NCBI GenBank assembly: GCA_002862715.1
Contig: PKDV01000079.1
Coordinates: 1-53,873, forward strand
Source: Flavobacteriaceae bacterium
GTDB taxonomy: Bacteria > Bacteroidota > Bacteroidia > Flavobacteriales > Flavobacteriaceae
Direction of reading: 5' to 3'
Length of the DNA: 53,873 nucleotides
Below are positions 20,858 to 30,717 of the stretch, in pieces. Numbering within the stretch: position 1 is the stretch's first letter; every line of letters starts with the position of its first letter. The notes under the pieces are model-generated. The model was not told where the DNA came from, made no database searches, and worked only from the letters and a program-made list of their open reading frames with translations. The translations under genes and the position numbers were made by a program.

Positions 20858-23800
20858 ATGCAAAAACATATAACTATCAAAACAATTAAATTTAAACAGA
20901 TAATATTATTAGCGGTAGCAATTTTATTTTTTTCTGCTAGCGCCGCTGTAAGTCAAAAATTAAAAGTTGAAGGTACTGTAACTGGCGATGGTATTTTATT
21001 GCCGGGTGTAAGTATTTCAATAAAAGGTAACCAGATAGGTGCTGTCACCGACTTCGACGGTAATTTTGAAATTTTAGCAAATAAAAATGATGTGCTTGTT
21101 TTTAGCTACGTTGGTTTCAAAACATTAGAACTTAGTTTGGATGGACAAACAAAATTAGATGTAAACTTAATCTCAGACATTTCTAAGCTAGACGAAGTAG
21201 TTGTCGTTGGTTATGGCTCAATCCAAAGAAAAGATTTAACTGGTGCAGTATCTACCATAAAGTCTGAAGAAATAGAAAAAATTAACACAACATCTTTTGA
21301 AGGTGCAATTGCATCAAAAGCAGCTGGTGTTCAAGTTGTTAGCTCTGAAGGTGGTCCTGATTCTGCATTCAAAATTAGAATTAGAGGCGGTACGTCAATA
21401 AATGCAAGTAATGACCCTCTATATGTAGTTGATGGTTTTCCAATTTCAGGCGAAAGTATTGATACATCAACTGAAATGGGAAATAGTTCAACCAGTCCAC
21501 TTGCAACACTTGATCCTGCTAATATTGAATCAATAGATATTTTAAAAGACGCTTCTGCAACAGCTATTTATGGCTCGCGTGGTGCTAATGGTGTTGTAAT
21601 AATTACAACTAAAAAAGGAGTTCCAGGTACCTCTCAAATCAATTTTGAAACCTATACTGGCGTATCAACTCTAGCTAGAAAACTACCAATATTAAATGCT
21701 CAAGAGTTTATTAATTTTAGGAATGAATACCAAAGATGGGATCCTTTGTTTTTAACAACTGACCCAGGAAGTGGTCAAGCTAAATATTTAGCTGAGTCCT
21801 TCAGAACTCCGGACCCTAACACTGGGTATTATGTTCCCATAGACATCTCTACCATGTCATTTGATCCACCGCTTTTGATTGATGACTGGCAAGAATCAAT
21901 TACAAGAACTGCATTGACAAAAAATTATAGGCTTTCAGCAAATGGAGGAAATAAAAAAACAAGATATAATGCTGCAGTATCATATCAAGACAGAGAGGGA
22001 ATAATTAAAACATCTGGAATAGAGCGATATACAGGAAATTTTAATATAACTTCAAACATTAATGATAAACTTAGAGCTGGAATAAATGGTAATGTTGGTT
22101 ATATAAAACGCTCTGGTGTTGTTACAGCTGCCACTGATAACAACCAAGGGCGAGCAGGAGTTGTTACTAATGCTGTGTTATTTCAACCAATTCAGTCTGT
22201 TAGAATTTGGCCAGAAAACGAGTACGATCCAGAAACAGGTAGACTTATTGCTAACCGTAACGGAGACGTGGTAAATCCCATGTTAATGCTTTCTGAAAAC
22301 TCTATGAATGGTGTAACCAATCAAACAAGATTAAATGCATTTATATCATTTGAAATTATTGAAGGACTAACTTTTAATTCTTCAGTAAGAGGGTACTCAA
22401 GCTCAGTTAAAAATAAAGCTTGGTTTTCTGAAAGATTTGGTTGGTCCAGGTCTCTTGGTGGTAAAGCTGTAACTAGTTTTTTCAATAGCGGTAGTTTGGC
22501 TACTGAACAAAACCTTAACTACTTAAAGGATTTTGGGGAACACCGAATCAATGCAATTTTGGTCTATGAAAAACAAAAAAATAGCTTTGAAACATTAAGG
22601 ACTGCTTCAACTGGTTTTTCTATACCAAATTATAATTTAAATGGTTTGGAAGATGCGGTCAATGTTGAACCAACTCAAAGTGATGCATTTGAATCTTCAA
22701 TAGAGTCATTCTTAGCTCGAATTCAGTATGACGCATTTAATAAATATTTAGTAAGTGCTAGTCTTCGATACGATGGCTCATCAAGATTTGCATCTGGCGA
22801 TAAGCAATGGGGATATTTTCCATCAATTGGATTGGCATGGCGAATGTCGAATGAAACATTTCTTAAAGACAACCAAATTATTTCAGATGCTAAATTAAAA
22901 TTTAGTTTTGGTGAATCTGGGAATACACAAATTCCATCATTCCAATCTAAATCTGCAGCTGATGGTGCAGGATATATATTTAATGGTAATTTATTGACAC
23001 CAGGTGCTTCAATTGTTCGATTGGCAAATGACGAACTAAGTTGGGAAACAACAACTGAAATTGATTTTGGACTAACGCTAGGACTTTTTAACAACCGAAT
23101 CACTATGGAAGCAGATTATTATGATAAAGAAACTAAAGATTTGTTGTTAGCAGTACCAATTCCTGTAACATCAGGATATCAAACTGCTTTTAAAAATCTT
23201 GGTTTAGTAAGTAATAAAGGAATTGAATTTTCACTCAATGCTGATGTTGTTCAAGAAAGGGATTTCAAATGGAACATGAATTTTAATATAAGTTCAAATA
23301 AAAATAAAGTTCTGGATTTAGGAGGTGCAAATGAGTTCTTCGTAACTTCAATCGGTGGTGGTGGAGTAAACAATGATTACATAATAAGAGTAGGTGAATC
23401 TCTAGGATCAATATATGGTCTGGCATATGATGGAGTATATACATATGAAGATTTTGTCGAGTTCGATGGTATGACACTTGAAGAAGCAACAGCCAAAATT
23501 AAAGCTGATGAGGCTGCTCTGCCTGACGTTGGAATGTGGTGGAGTATGAATAATTATACACTTAAGGATGGAGTACCTATCAATGCTCAGGTAAATAATG
23601 GAACTTACAGACCAGGAATGACAAAATTTAAAGACATTAATGGTGACGGTATAATTAATGATGACGATCGCCATATTATCGGCAACACACTTCCAAAGCA
23701 TTTTGGTGGTATGACACATAATTTATCTTATAAAAATTTCGATTTTTCAATTCAATCAGCGTGGTCTTATGGAAACGATGTTTACAATAAAACAATGCGA

Positions 23801-24199
23801 AAAGGTAGCAGTACAGCTGTTCCGTGGAGAAATAAATTTGATATTGTGAAAAATGTCTGGACGCCTGACAATCCCAACGGAACTTGGACCGGATTTAGTG
23901 GTGGGGGACCTAGTGGAGATATAGCTTCTGCAGCATATGATACATATATTGAAGATGGTTCATATTTTAGAATTGCCAATATTAATTTAGGATACAAGGT
24001 TCCAAAAAAAGTATTGAACCAAATTGGGATGAGTTTTTTACGATTTTATGTTTCAATTGATAATGTTTATGTTTGGACAAAATACACCGGTTGGGATCCA
24101 GACGTAAGTGTCGGTAGAAACCAATTAACACCTGGACTTGATGCTGATGCTTATCCAAGAGCAAGGACATTCAGAACAGGAATTAGTGCGAGATTTTAA
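20858..24199 (+). CDS. susC: SusC-like TonB-dependent outer membrane transporter
   Basis: N-terminal carboxypeptidase-like domain VEGTVTGDGILLPGVSISIKG..GAVTDFDGNFEI, TonB box region DEVVVVGYG, plug AGVQVVSSEGGPDSAFKIRIRGGTSINASNDPLYVVDGFP, C-terminal beta strand ARTFRTGISARF. Start adjusted to the second Met. Confidence 0.97.
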   Translation: MQKHITIKTIKFKQIILLAVAILFFSASAAVSQKLKVEGTVTGDGILLPGVSISIKGNQIGAVTDFDGNFEILANKNDVLVFSYVGFKTLELSLDGQTKLDVNLISDISKLDEVVVVGYGSIQRKDLTGAVSTIKSEEIEKINTTSFEGAIASKAAGVQVVSSEGGPDSAFKIRIRGGTSINASNDPLYVVDGFPISGESIDTSTEMGNSSTSPLATLDPANIESIDILKDASATAIYGSRGANGVVIITTKKGVPGTSQINFETYTGVSTLARKLPILNAQEFINFRNEYQRWDPLFLTTDPGSGQAKYLAESFRTPDPNTGYYVPIDISTMSFDPPLLIDDWQESITRTALTKNYRLSANGGNKKTRYNAAVSYQDREGIIKTSGIERYTGNFNITSNINDKLRAGINGNVGYIKRSGVVTAATDNNQGRAGVVTNAVLFQPIQSVRIWPENEYDPETGRLIANRNGDVVNPMLMLSENSMNGVTNQTRLNAFISFEIIEGLTFNSSVRGYSSSVKNKAWFSERFGWSRSLGGKAVTSFFNSGSLATEQNLNYLKDFGEHRINAILVYEKQKNSFETLRTASTGFSIPNYNLNGLEDAVNVEPTQSDAFESSIESFLARIQYDAFNKYLVSASLRYDGSSRFASGDKQWGYFPSIGLAWRMSNETFLKDNQIISDAKLKFSFGESGNTQIPSFQSKSAADGAGYIFNGNLLTPGASIVRLANDELSWETTTEIDFGLTLGLFNNRITMEADYYDKETKDLLLAVPIPVTSGYQTAFKNLGLVSNKGIEFSLNADVVQERDFKWNMNFNISSNKNKVLDLGGANEFFVTSIGGGGVNNDYIIRVGESLGSIYGLAYDGVYTYEDFVEFDGMTLEEATAKIKADEAALPDVGMWWSMNNYTLKDGVPINAQVNNGTYRPGMTKFKDINGDGIINDDDRHIIGNTLPKHFGGMTHNLSYKNFDFSIQSAWSYGNDVYNKTMRKGSSTAVPWRNKFDIVKNVWTPDNPNGTWTGFSGGGPSGDIASAAYDTYIEDGSYFRIANINLGYKVPKKVLNQIGMSFLRFYVSIDNVYVWTKYTGWDPDVSVGRNQLTPGLDADAYPRARTFRTGISARF

Positions 24200-24214
24200 A
24201 AATTTATTAGAATT

Positions 24215-25864
24215 ATGAAAAAAATAATTAATTATTCAATTTTAGCTTTTACTCTTTTAATTTTCGGTTGTCAAGATAATTTTTTAGATGAACCAACTTC
24301 AAGTATTATAGACCCAGAAACTTTGCTAACAAGCAAAACTGGTGCTGAGGTTTACACTGTTGGAGCATATGATGCCGCTCGTAATGTTATAGCATCAAAT
24401 TGGCCAAGTCAAGACTCCGGAGGTTGGTTTAATATGTGGGGGGTTATCGCCACAGACGAAATTGTGTTGCCAGGTTGGAGTCCATTTAAACCTGTTTATT
24501 TACATACACTGTCTCCTTTAGATATTTACATAAGATATCTGTGGGAAAATATGTATATATCCTTAAATAAAGTAAATAGCGTAGTTGATAGAGTTGGCGC
24601 GATGACTGCTGACCAAATTAATGTTGATGACCGAGACATGCTTGTTGCTGAAGCTCGATTTCTTCGCGCTATGATTAATTTTGCATTAGTTAGTAGTTGG
24701 GAAAATATACCGTTGATGAAAAATGAAACTATTTCTTTAGAAAATCTTGAAGTTTCACAAGCAACACCACTAGAAGTATATCAATTTATTGAAGAGGATT
24801 TAATTTATGCAAAGAATAATTTAGGGGTATCTCAAGGTGGAGGTCGTGCTACAAAAGGAGCTGCGCAAGCATTGTTAGGTAAGGTTTATTTACAAATGAC
24901 AGGACATCCTATTAATGATGAAACATACTTTTCCAAAGCTGAAATTGAACTTGAGGACGTGATAAATAGCGGCGTTTATTCTCTTATGAACTATTATCCT
25001 GATATTTTTACTCTTGAAAATGAACAAAATAATGAAATAGTTTTTGCTTTTGGATTCGATGGTCCTGGCCTTAATCAGGGAAGTAGAATTGGAACTTTTT
25101 ATGGACCTCTTGGACCTTCAATTAAGGGGGGAGCAAATGGCAATAATTGGTATGTTAATTGGGAATTAGCTGGTCCAGCAACTGGTCCTGGAAATACTGG
25201 GAATTGGACAAGTGGAAAAGGTGGACTTCCTAGAAATAATCACTCTTTTGCGCAGCCTTACACAGAAGACGATATTCGCTCCAGAAATAATATTTCAAAA
25301 ACACATGTAAATAGAGTCGGTGCCGATATAGTTTGGCCAGATGATGCAATGTTTGGTTCTGCAAGAAATCAGTTTAAAGGTAATTGGAAACCTTGGAAAT
25401 GGCACAATATTAGACCAAGTAATTGGGGTAATGACACTCCACTAGATGAAGCATACATTAGATATGCAGATGTTTTATTAATGTATGCTGAGGCACTTAA
25501 TGGTCAAGGAATTTTAACGCAAGCTAGTGCTGATATCAGTATAAATTTAGTTAGGGCCAGGGCACGTGTTTTTCCAAATGAAATTAAAGATAATTCCTTA
25601 TTGCCCGATTTAATTGTGGGAACAAAAGAATATAACAAATTTGAAATTTTAAGTGAACGCAGAAAAGAATTATGTTTTGAAGGTTGGAGACGTAACGACT
25701 TGATTCGTAGCGGACTTTATTTTGAAGCAATAAATTCATCTCAGCCAGTTTGGTCAAACAGTGGAAATCCGCAACCGCAATTTACACCACATGAAATTAG
25801 ATGGCCCATTCCAGCATCTGAAATTCAAATTAATCCAAATTTGGTTCAGAACGACGGTTATTAA
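24215..25864 (+). CDS. susD: SusD/RagB-like glycan-binding lipoprotein
   Basis: Lipobox LIFGCQDNFLDEPT, AEARFLRAMINFALV, C-terminal RRKELCFEGWRRNDLIRSG..RWPIPASEIQINPNLVQNDGY; directly after susC. Confidence 0.97.
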   Translation: MKKIINYSILAFTLLIFGCQDNFLDEPTSSIIDPETLLTSKTGAEVYTVGAYDAARNVIASNWPSQDSGGWFNMWGVIATDEIVLPGWSPFKPVYLHTLSPLDIYIRYLWENMYISLNKVNSVVDRVGAMTADQINVDDRDMLVAEARFLRAMINFALVSSWENIPLMKNETISLENLEVSQATPLEVYQFIEEDLIYAKNNLGVSQGGGRATKGAAQALLGKVYLQMTGHPINDETYFSKAEIELEDVINSGVYSLMNYYPDIFTLENEQNNEIVFAFGFDGPGLNQGSRIGTFYGPLGPSIKGGANGNNWYVNWELAGPATGPGNTGNWTSGKGGLPRNNHSFAQPYTEDDIRSRNNISKTHVNRVGADIVWPDDAMFGSARNQFKGNWKPWKWHNIRPSNWGNDTPLDEAYIRYADVLLMYAEALNGQGILTQASADISINLVRARARVFPNEIKDNSLLPDLIVGTKEYNKFEILSERRKELCFEGWRRNDLIRSGLYFEAINSSQPVWSNSGNPQPQFTPHEIRWPIPASEIQINPNLVQNDGY

Positions 25865-25895
25865 TTTTTAGTAATAAAATCTGTAATTTAAAATA

Positions 25896-28346
25896 TTAAA
25901 GTTTATTTTTTTTACGATTGAAATTAATAAGGTAATTTATTCTTAGAGATAACTGATGTTGCGCATTAAAATCAAAAAGATTATTTAAGCTTTGTAAGTA
26001 ATCCAATCCAACTGAGTTGTCGTTATTGAACAACTGGTTTCGGTATAATAATATCATATTACTGCCAGGTGCAAACCACCACTCAAAGCTTATATCTACA
26101 TTCCAAATATTAAAGTTGGTGTTAGGATTAAACTCTAATAATGAATAGTCAACTTGGGTTCTTTTTCCATTTAAATCTAGTAAAAACAAAGAATTATCAT
26201 ATTTAGCCCTACTCCAGTAGTTTCTTAATTTTAGATTAACCCATTTTTTACTGTCAAAAAAATAGCTAAAATCAATGTTATTTTCTACGGACTTAATATT
26301 TCTTCTTCCAAAATAAATATTTTCATTGAGAGTATCTAAATATCCGATATCGTCTTTGAAATCAATATGGTTTGATTTTAATTCAAGTGAAAATCGGTCT
26401 GAAAAACGATAAAGTGTAGATATATAAATTCTGTTTTGAGATTTTCTCTCATTAAAATCTTCTTTGAAATAATTAAATTTATTCCATTGAACTCGATATG
26501 AAAAGTTTTTATTTTTATTTGATTGGACAACAAGTTTTGCCTGAAAATTCTCAGGCTCTAATACATATCGATTGTTTGCTCTGGGTTTATCGTAATCTCT
26601 AGTAGTTGAAGAATAGGCAAAATCTGCCTCAAATACCATTAAATTTTTTGTTGAAAAGTCATTTCCAAATCTCAGGCCCCATAATTTTCTTTCAAATGAA
26701 TGAAATGTTCGCGTGTTCTGAAATCTTAGATAATTACTATATTTTCTAAGAAATCCATACTCATTCAGAATTTGATAGCTAATTCTTGTCGAATAGCTTT
26801 GATGATCAGTAAAATTAAAATATCCTAACTCATTTTGTTTGTAATGTTTATCAACACCCCACCAACTGAAATTGTATCTAAAATTTCCTTTCAATTCACT
26901 TAAACTAATTCCATATCTAAATCCATTCTTGTTATTTATTTTTGGGGTTAGGCTACCAAAAGTCTTAACCTTAAAATTAAAATCTCTGTTACTATCAAAC
27001 ATGTCTGCTACAAATGCAATATTATTACCATACAATCCGTCACCACCTGTTTTATTAGTGTTAATTACACTTACTGATGAATAATCATTTAACAATTGCT
27101 TTGTTAGCGAAAGGACGTTGTAATTAACCAAAGGTTGTATTGTTTGTTTTCTTGTTTCATTTGATGAGAAATTTTCAATTTCTACATCTAACTTGTTTGT
27201 TATGGCATTTAGTAAACCTATACTAAGATTTTTACTTGTTGTTCCAGTGACTTTAACTGTACTAAGAAGTTGTGGTGTACTGTCAAAATTATAAAATTGT
27301 TCATCTTCCTCAAGTAAATTATCCTCTAACGAAATTTTTTCTCCAATCCTTCGACTATAAAAAAAAGAACCACCCCCCATATCTCCGTCAGCGATTTTAA
27401 ATAAGTTAGCACCTTCAGTAAAAAAGGCTCTATTTTCATCAAATTGTTGCTGAAAAGGACCTAGATTAAGTTCTACATTGTCAAATTCAACCTGACCAAA
27501 ATCCGGAATCAAAGAAGCATCTAATGTAAAACTACTACTCAAACCATATTTTAAATCCATTCCTCCCATATATGATGATGATGTTTTAAATCGACTTTGA
27601 AGATTAACAGATGATTGTATGTATGGGTAAAAAAACATTCTCAATGGGGGATTAATATTTTTAATTCCTTTAAGAGTTCCATTGGATTCGTGATATTCTA
27701 GTTCATTTACATTAACTGGGCTCCAAACATAGGTTTCATCTAAACTTTGAATTTTTCTACCAAAATTTAAACCCCACAATTGTACTTCTTTCTTTGGAAA
27801 TCGAATTGCACTGTAAGGTATTACCATCTCTAAACTCCAACCATCTGAACTAATATTTATTTTAGCTTCAAAAACCGTATTGTACAAAAAATCATCTGAA
27901 TCTATAGTTCCTGAGGAGTAAACATCACCAACTGTACCTGCACTCGTAACTTGAAATCCAAAAAAATTTAAATCGTCATTATATGTATTAAATGTGACAA
28001 AAAAGGTCTCCGCGTTAACATTCCAAATTTCATCGCGTTGACTTAATTCTTTTGGTATTTTATCAATATTTGGATGTTTAAGAATAGCCCCTACATAAAT
28101 CGCATTGTCATCATAACAAACATATGCAGTTGTTTTGAATTCATTCGGAATTTTAATTCCATTCCTAGTTTCAGGCCACATCAATGTGAAGTCAGTAGCA
28201 GGGTTTAAATCATTCCATAAATCTTCAGAAAGTATTCCATCAATAATGGGAACCTTGTCAGTAAACATTGACTGTAATATTTTACGTTCTTGAGCCTGAA
28301 CTAAATCAGAAAAAATTAAGATAAATAAAAAAATTATGAACCTCAC
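25896..28346 (-). CDS. DUF5916-like protein: CBM9-like N-terminal domain plus predicted outer-membrane beta-barrel
   Basis: PIIDGILSEDLWNDLNPATDFTLMWPETRNG..TAYVCYDDNAIYVGAILK, QQQFDENRAFFTEGANLF, long aromatic-rich C-terminal beta region; signal peptide. Confidence 0.8.
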   Translation of the reverse strand: MRFIIFLFILIFSDLVQAQERKILQSMFTDKVPIIDGILSEDLWNDLNPATDFTLMWPETRNGIKIPNEFKTTAYVCYDDNAIYVGAILKHPNIDKIPKELSQRDEIWNVNAETFFVTFNTYNDDLNFFGFQVTSAGTVGDVYSSGTIDSDDFLYNTVFEAKINISSDGWSLEMVIPYSAIRFPKKEVQLWGLNFGRKIQSLDETYVWSPVNVNELEYHESNGTLKGIKNINPPLRMFFYPYIQSSVNLQSRFKTSSSYMGGMDLKYGLSSSFTLDASLIPDFGQVEFDNVELNLGPFQQQFDENRAFFTEGANLFKIADGDMGGGSFFYSRRIGEKISLEDNLLEEDEQFYNFDSTPQLLSTVKVTGTTSKNLSIGLLNAITNKLDVEIENFSSNETRKQTIQPLVNYNVLSLTKQLLNDYSSVSVINTNKTGGDGLYGNNIAFVADMFDSNRDFNFKVKTFGSLTPKINNKNGFRYGISLSELKGNFRYNFSWWGVDKHYKQNELGYFNFTDHQSYSTRISYQILNEYGFLRKYSNYLRFQNTRTFHSFERKLWGLRFGNDFSTKNLMVFEADFAYSSTTRDYDKPRANNRYVLEPENFQAKLVVQSNKNKNFSYRVQWNKFNYFKEDFNERKSQNRIYISTLYRFSDRFSLELKSNHIDFKDDIGYLDTLNENIYFGRRNIKSVENNIDFSYFFDSKKWVNLKLRNYWSRAKYDNSLFLLDLNGKRTQVDYSLLEFNPNTNFNIWNVDISFEWWFAPGSNMILLYRNQLFNNDNSVGLDYLQSLNNLFDFNAQHQLSLRINYLINFNRKKNKL

Positions 28347-28413
28347 GATTATTTTTTAGATTGTTAATTGTGTAATATGGCAATTAAAATAAATTAGTCT
28401 TGGAAATATATTG

Positions 28414-28487
28414 TGACCCAGGGAGGATTCGAACCCCCAACCATCAGAGCCGAAATCTGACATTCTATCCAGTTGAACTACTGGGCC
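28414..28487 (-). tRNA. tRNA-Arg (anticodon TCG)
   Basis: Reverse strand GGCCCAGTAGTTCAACTGGATAGAATGTCAGATTTCGGCTCTGATGGTTGGGGGTTCGAATCCTCCCTGGGTCA folds as a cloverleaf: acceptor GGCCCAG/CTGGGTC, anticodon stem TCAGA/TCTGA with loop TTTCGGC, T-loop TTCGAAT; CCA not encoded. Confidence 0.95.
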
Positions 28488-28510
28488 AAATCTCAAAAAT
28501 AATTTAATTT

Positions 28511-28960
28511 TTACAAAGATAATTTGGATTTAACAATAGATGATATTGTTTTTCCATCTGCTTTACCCATCATTTCTTGACTAGCTAAACTCATAACTTT
28601 ACCCATATCTTTCATACCACTTGCATTTAAATCAACTATAATTTTATCAACAATATCGACTATTTCACTTTCCGCTAACTGTTTTGGTAAAAACTGACTT
28701 ATAATTTTGATTTGATTTAACTCAGAGGTTGCTAAATCATTACGACCTTTACTATCGTAAATATTTGCACTGTCTTTTCTTTGTTTAATCATTTTTTGAA
28801 TAAGTCTTAATTCATCATCCTCATTTAATTTTGAATTTCCGGATTTAGTTTTTAATAATAAAATTTCTGATTTTATAAGCCTTAATGATTCTAAGGAAAT
28901 CTTATCTTTTGATTTCATTGCTACTTTTAGCTTTTCGTTAATCTTTTCTTCTAATCTCAT
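28511..28960 (-). CDS. GatB/YqeY domain-containing protein
   Basis: MRLEEKINEKLKVAMKSKDKISLESLRLIKSEI, FLPKQLAESEI, GMKDMGKVM, GKADGKTISSIVKSKL; typical YqeY. Confidence 0.92.
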   Translation of the reverse strand: MRLEEKINEKLKVAMKSKDKISLESLRLIKSEILLLKTKSGNSKLNEDDELRLIQKMIKQRKDSANIYDSKGRNDLATSELNQIKIISQFLPKQLAESEIVDIVDKIIVDLNASGMKDMGKVMSLASQEMMGKADGKTISSIVKSKLSL

Positions 28961-28961
28961 A

Positions 28962-30713
28962 TTAATCTACATTATCGTGTAAGAAGGAATTGTTTGTCCT
29001 CAATACATCTGTTTTACTACTATCTTCACCTATTGTTGTGTTTGATATTGAAGAATCATTTTCCTCACTGTTGAAATCTACTTTCTGGCGTTTATATGCT
29101 GGCTCTCTCTCAAGTTCTTCAGTTTTTAAATTTTTATTAAATCTATAATTAAATTCTACCAACTTATTTTTTCGTTCCTCCTTTCTTCTAGCTAATCCTT
29201 CAGCAATTGAATTATTAATTGGAGAGAATTTATTTAATTCATCTTCTAAATTTTTATTTTCATTTTTTTCATCTTCCTCCTCCTCAAGCTTGAGCACATA
29301 TCTTTTAATTTTCTCCTGTTCATCGTTCTGATCAACAATCTTTTCATCTTTATTTAAATGAAACAAAACTTTTTGTTCTTTTAAATTTTGTTGCAGGGGA
29401 AAATCAACTATTGACAATGAATCTGAATTTTCAGCAATTACAACTTCATAATCTAAAACCTCAATATCATTAACAGCATCTGAAATATCATTAACTACGA
29501 AATTATCAACCTCATTTATTTTGACAGATATTTCATCTTGAACTATCTCACAATCCGTCTCGATGGATTTAATATCATCAGATGTTGGAATGTAATCCTC
29601 AAATTTTCTTTCAATATTTTCATCACGATTCATCAATGAAGAGTCAAACATTTGAATTTGTCCAGAACCAAGCTCGTGATGGAGTTGTTGTTCATCATCT
29701 AAAGAGTGAATAATTTTTTGTGGTTCAGAGTGAATTATATCTTGTTGCAAATCTGGAGCAAAACCTGTTGCGATTATTGTTACTGAAATTTCATTTTGAA
29801 GATTTATATCTTCGCCTAACCCCATAATTATGTTTGTGCTGCCAGCCTCAGATTGAATTAATTCATTTATCGTATTGATTTCATCAATAGTTGCTTCATC
29901 CTCACCAGAAACAATAAGAAGTAACACGTTTTTTGAACCTAAAATTCTATTGTCGTTTAGAAGTGGAGAATCCAGAGCAAGCTCAACAGCCTTCTTTGCT
30001 CTGTTATCACCTGAGGAACTTCCTGAACCCATTATAGCAGTTCCACTGTTTTCTAAGACTGTTTTGGCGTCTTTTAAATCAATGTTTTGCGTATAGTGAT
30101 TCGTAATTACTTCTGCAATTCCTTTTGCTGCCTTTGTCAAGACTTCATCTGCTTTTGCGAAACCTTTTTTAAAACCCAAATCACCATATACATCCCTTAA
30201 TTTATTATTATTAATAACAATTAATGAATCAACATTATTTCTTAATTTTTTAATACCATCCTGGGCTTGAACATTTCTAGTTTTTCCCTCAAATTGAAAT
30301 GGAATCGTTACTATACCAACTGTAAGAATGCCTAGATCTTTTGCGAGCTTTCCGATAATTGGCGCTGCACCAGTACCTGTACCGCCACCCATTCCTGCAG
30401 CAATAAAAACCATCTTTGTATTAATATTTAGCATTTGGTTTATCTCATCTATACTTTCCAGAGCAGCTTGAGCCCCCCTTTCAGGATCAGCTCCAGCTCC
30501 TAACCCTTCTGTTAAAGTTACTCCAAGTTGAATTTTGTTAGGGACAGGACTGTTCTGTAATGCTTGAGAATCTGTATTACAAACAACAAAATCTACTCCA
30601 TTAATTCCTTGGTTATACATGTAATTTATTGCATTACTACCACCACCTCCAACACCAACAACTTTTATCAAATTGCTTTTATTTATTGGTAGGTCAAAAG
30701 TTAAATTTTCCAT
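28962..30713 (-). CDS. ftsZ: Cell division protein FtsZ
   Basis: [31 protein letters not shown] tubulin signature, long acidic linker, C-terminal EREPAYKRQ and [10 protein letters not shown]. Confidence 0.98.
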   Translation of the reverse strand: MENLTFDLPINKSNLIKVVGVGGGGSNAINYMYNQGINGVDFVVCNTDSQALQNSPVPNKIQLGVTLTEGLGAGADPERGAQAALESIDEINQMLNINTKMVFIAAGMGGGTGTGAAPIIGKLAKDLGILTVGIVTIPFQFEGKTRNVQAQDGIKKLRNNVDSLIVINNNKLRDVYGDLGFKKGFAKADEVLTKAAKGIAEVITNHYTQNIDLKDAKTVLENSGTAIMGSGSSSGDNRAKKAVELALDSPLLNDNRILGSKNVLLLIVSGEDEATIDEINTINELIQSEAGSTNIIMGLGEDINLQNEISVTIIATGFAPDLQQDIIHSEPQKIIHSLDDEQQLHHELGSGQIQMFDSSLMNRDENIERKFEDYIPTSDDIKSIETDCEIVQDEISVKINEVDNFVVNDISDAVNDIEVLDYEVVIAENSDSLSIVDFPLQQNLKEQKVLFHLNKDEKIVDQNDEQEKIKRYVLKLEEEEDEKNENKNLEDELNKFSPINNSIAEGLARRKEERKNKLVEFNYRFNKNLKTEELEREPAYKRQKVDFNSEENDSSISNTTIGEDSSKTDVLRTNNSFLHDNVD

Positions 30714-30717
30714 AGTT

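Noticed and set aside
22723-24170. Minus-strand ORFs of 62-126 aa (including the His/Leu-rich 23283..23489)
   Set aside because: Antisense to susC; low-complexity shadow translation with no signal or motif support.
25865-25895. Bidirectional terminator between convergent susD and the DUF5916-like gene
   Set aside because: AT-rich 31-bp gap with a T-run but no convincing GC-containing hairpin.
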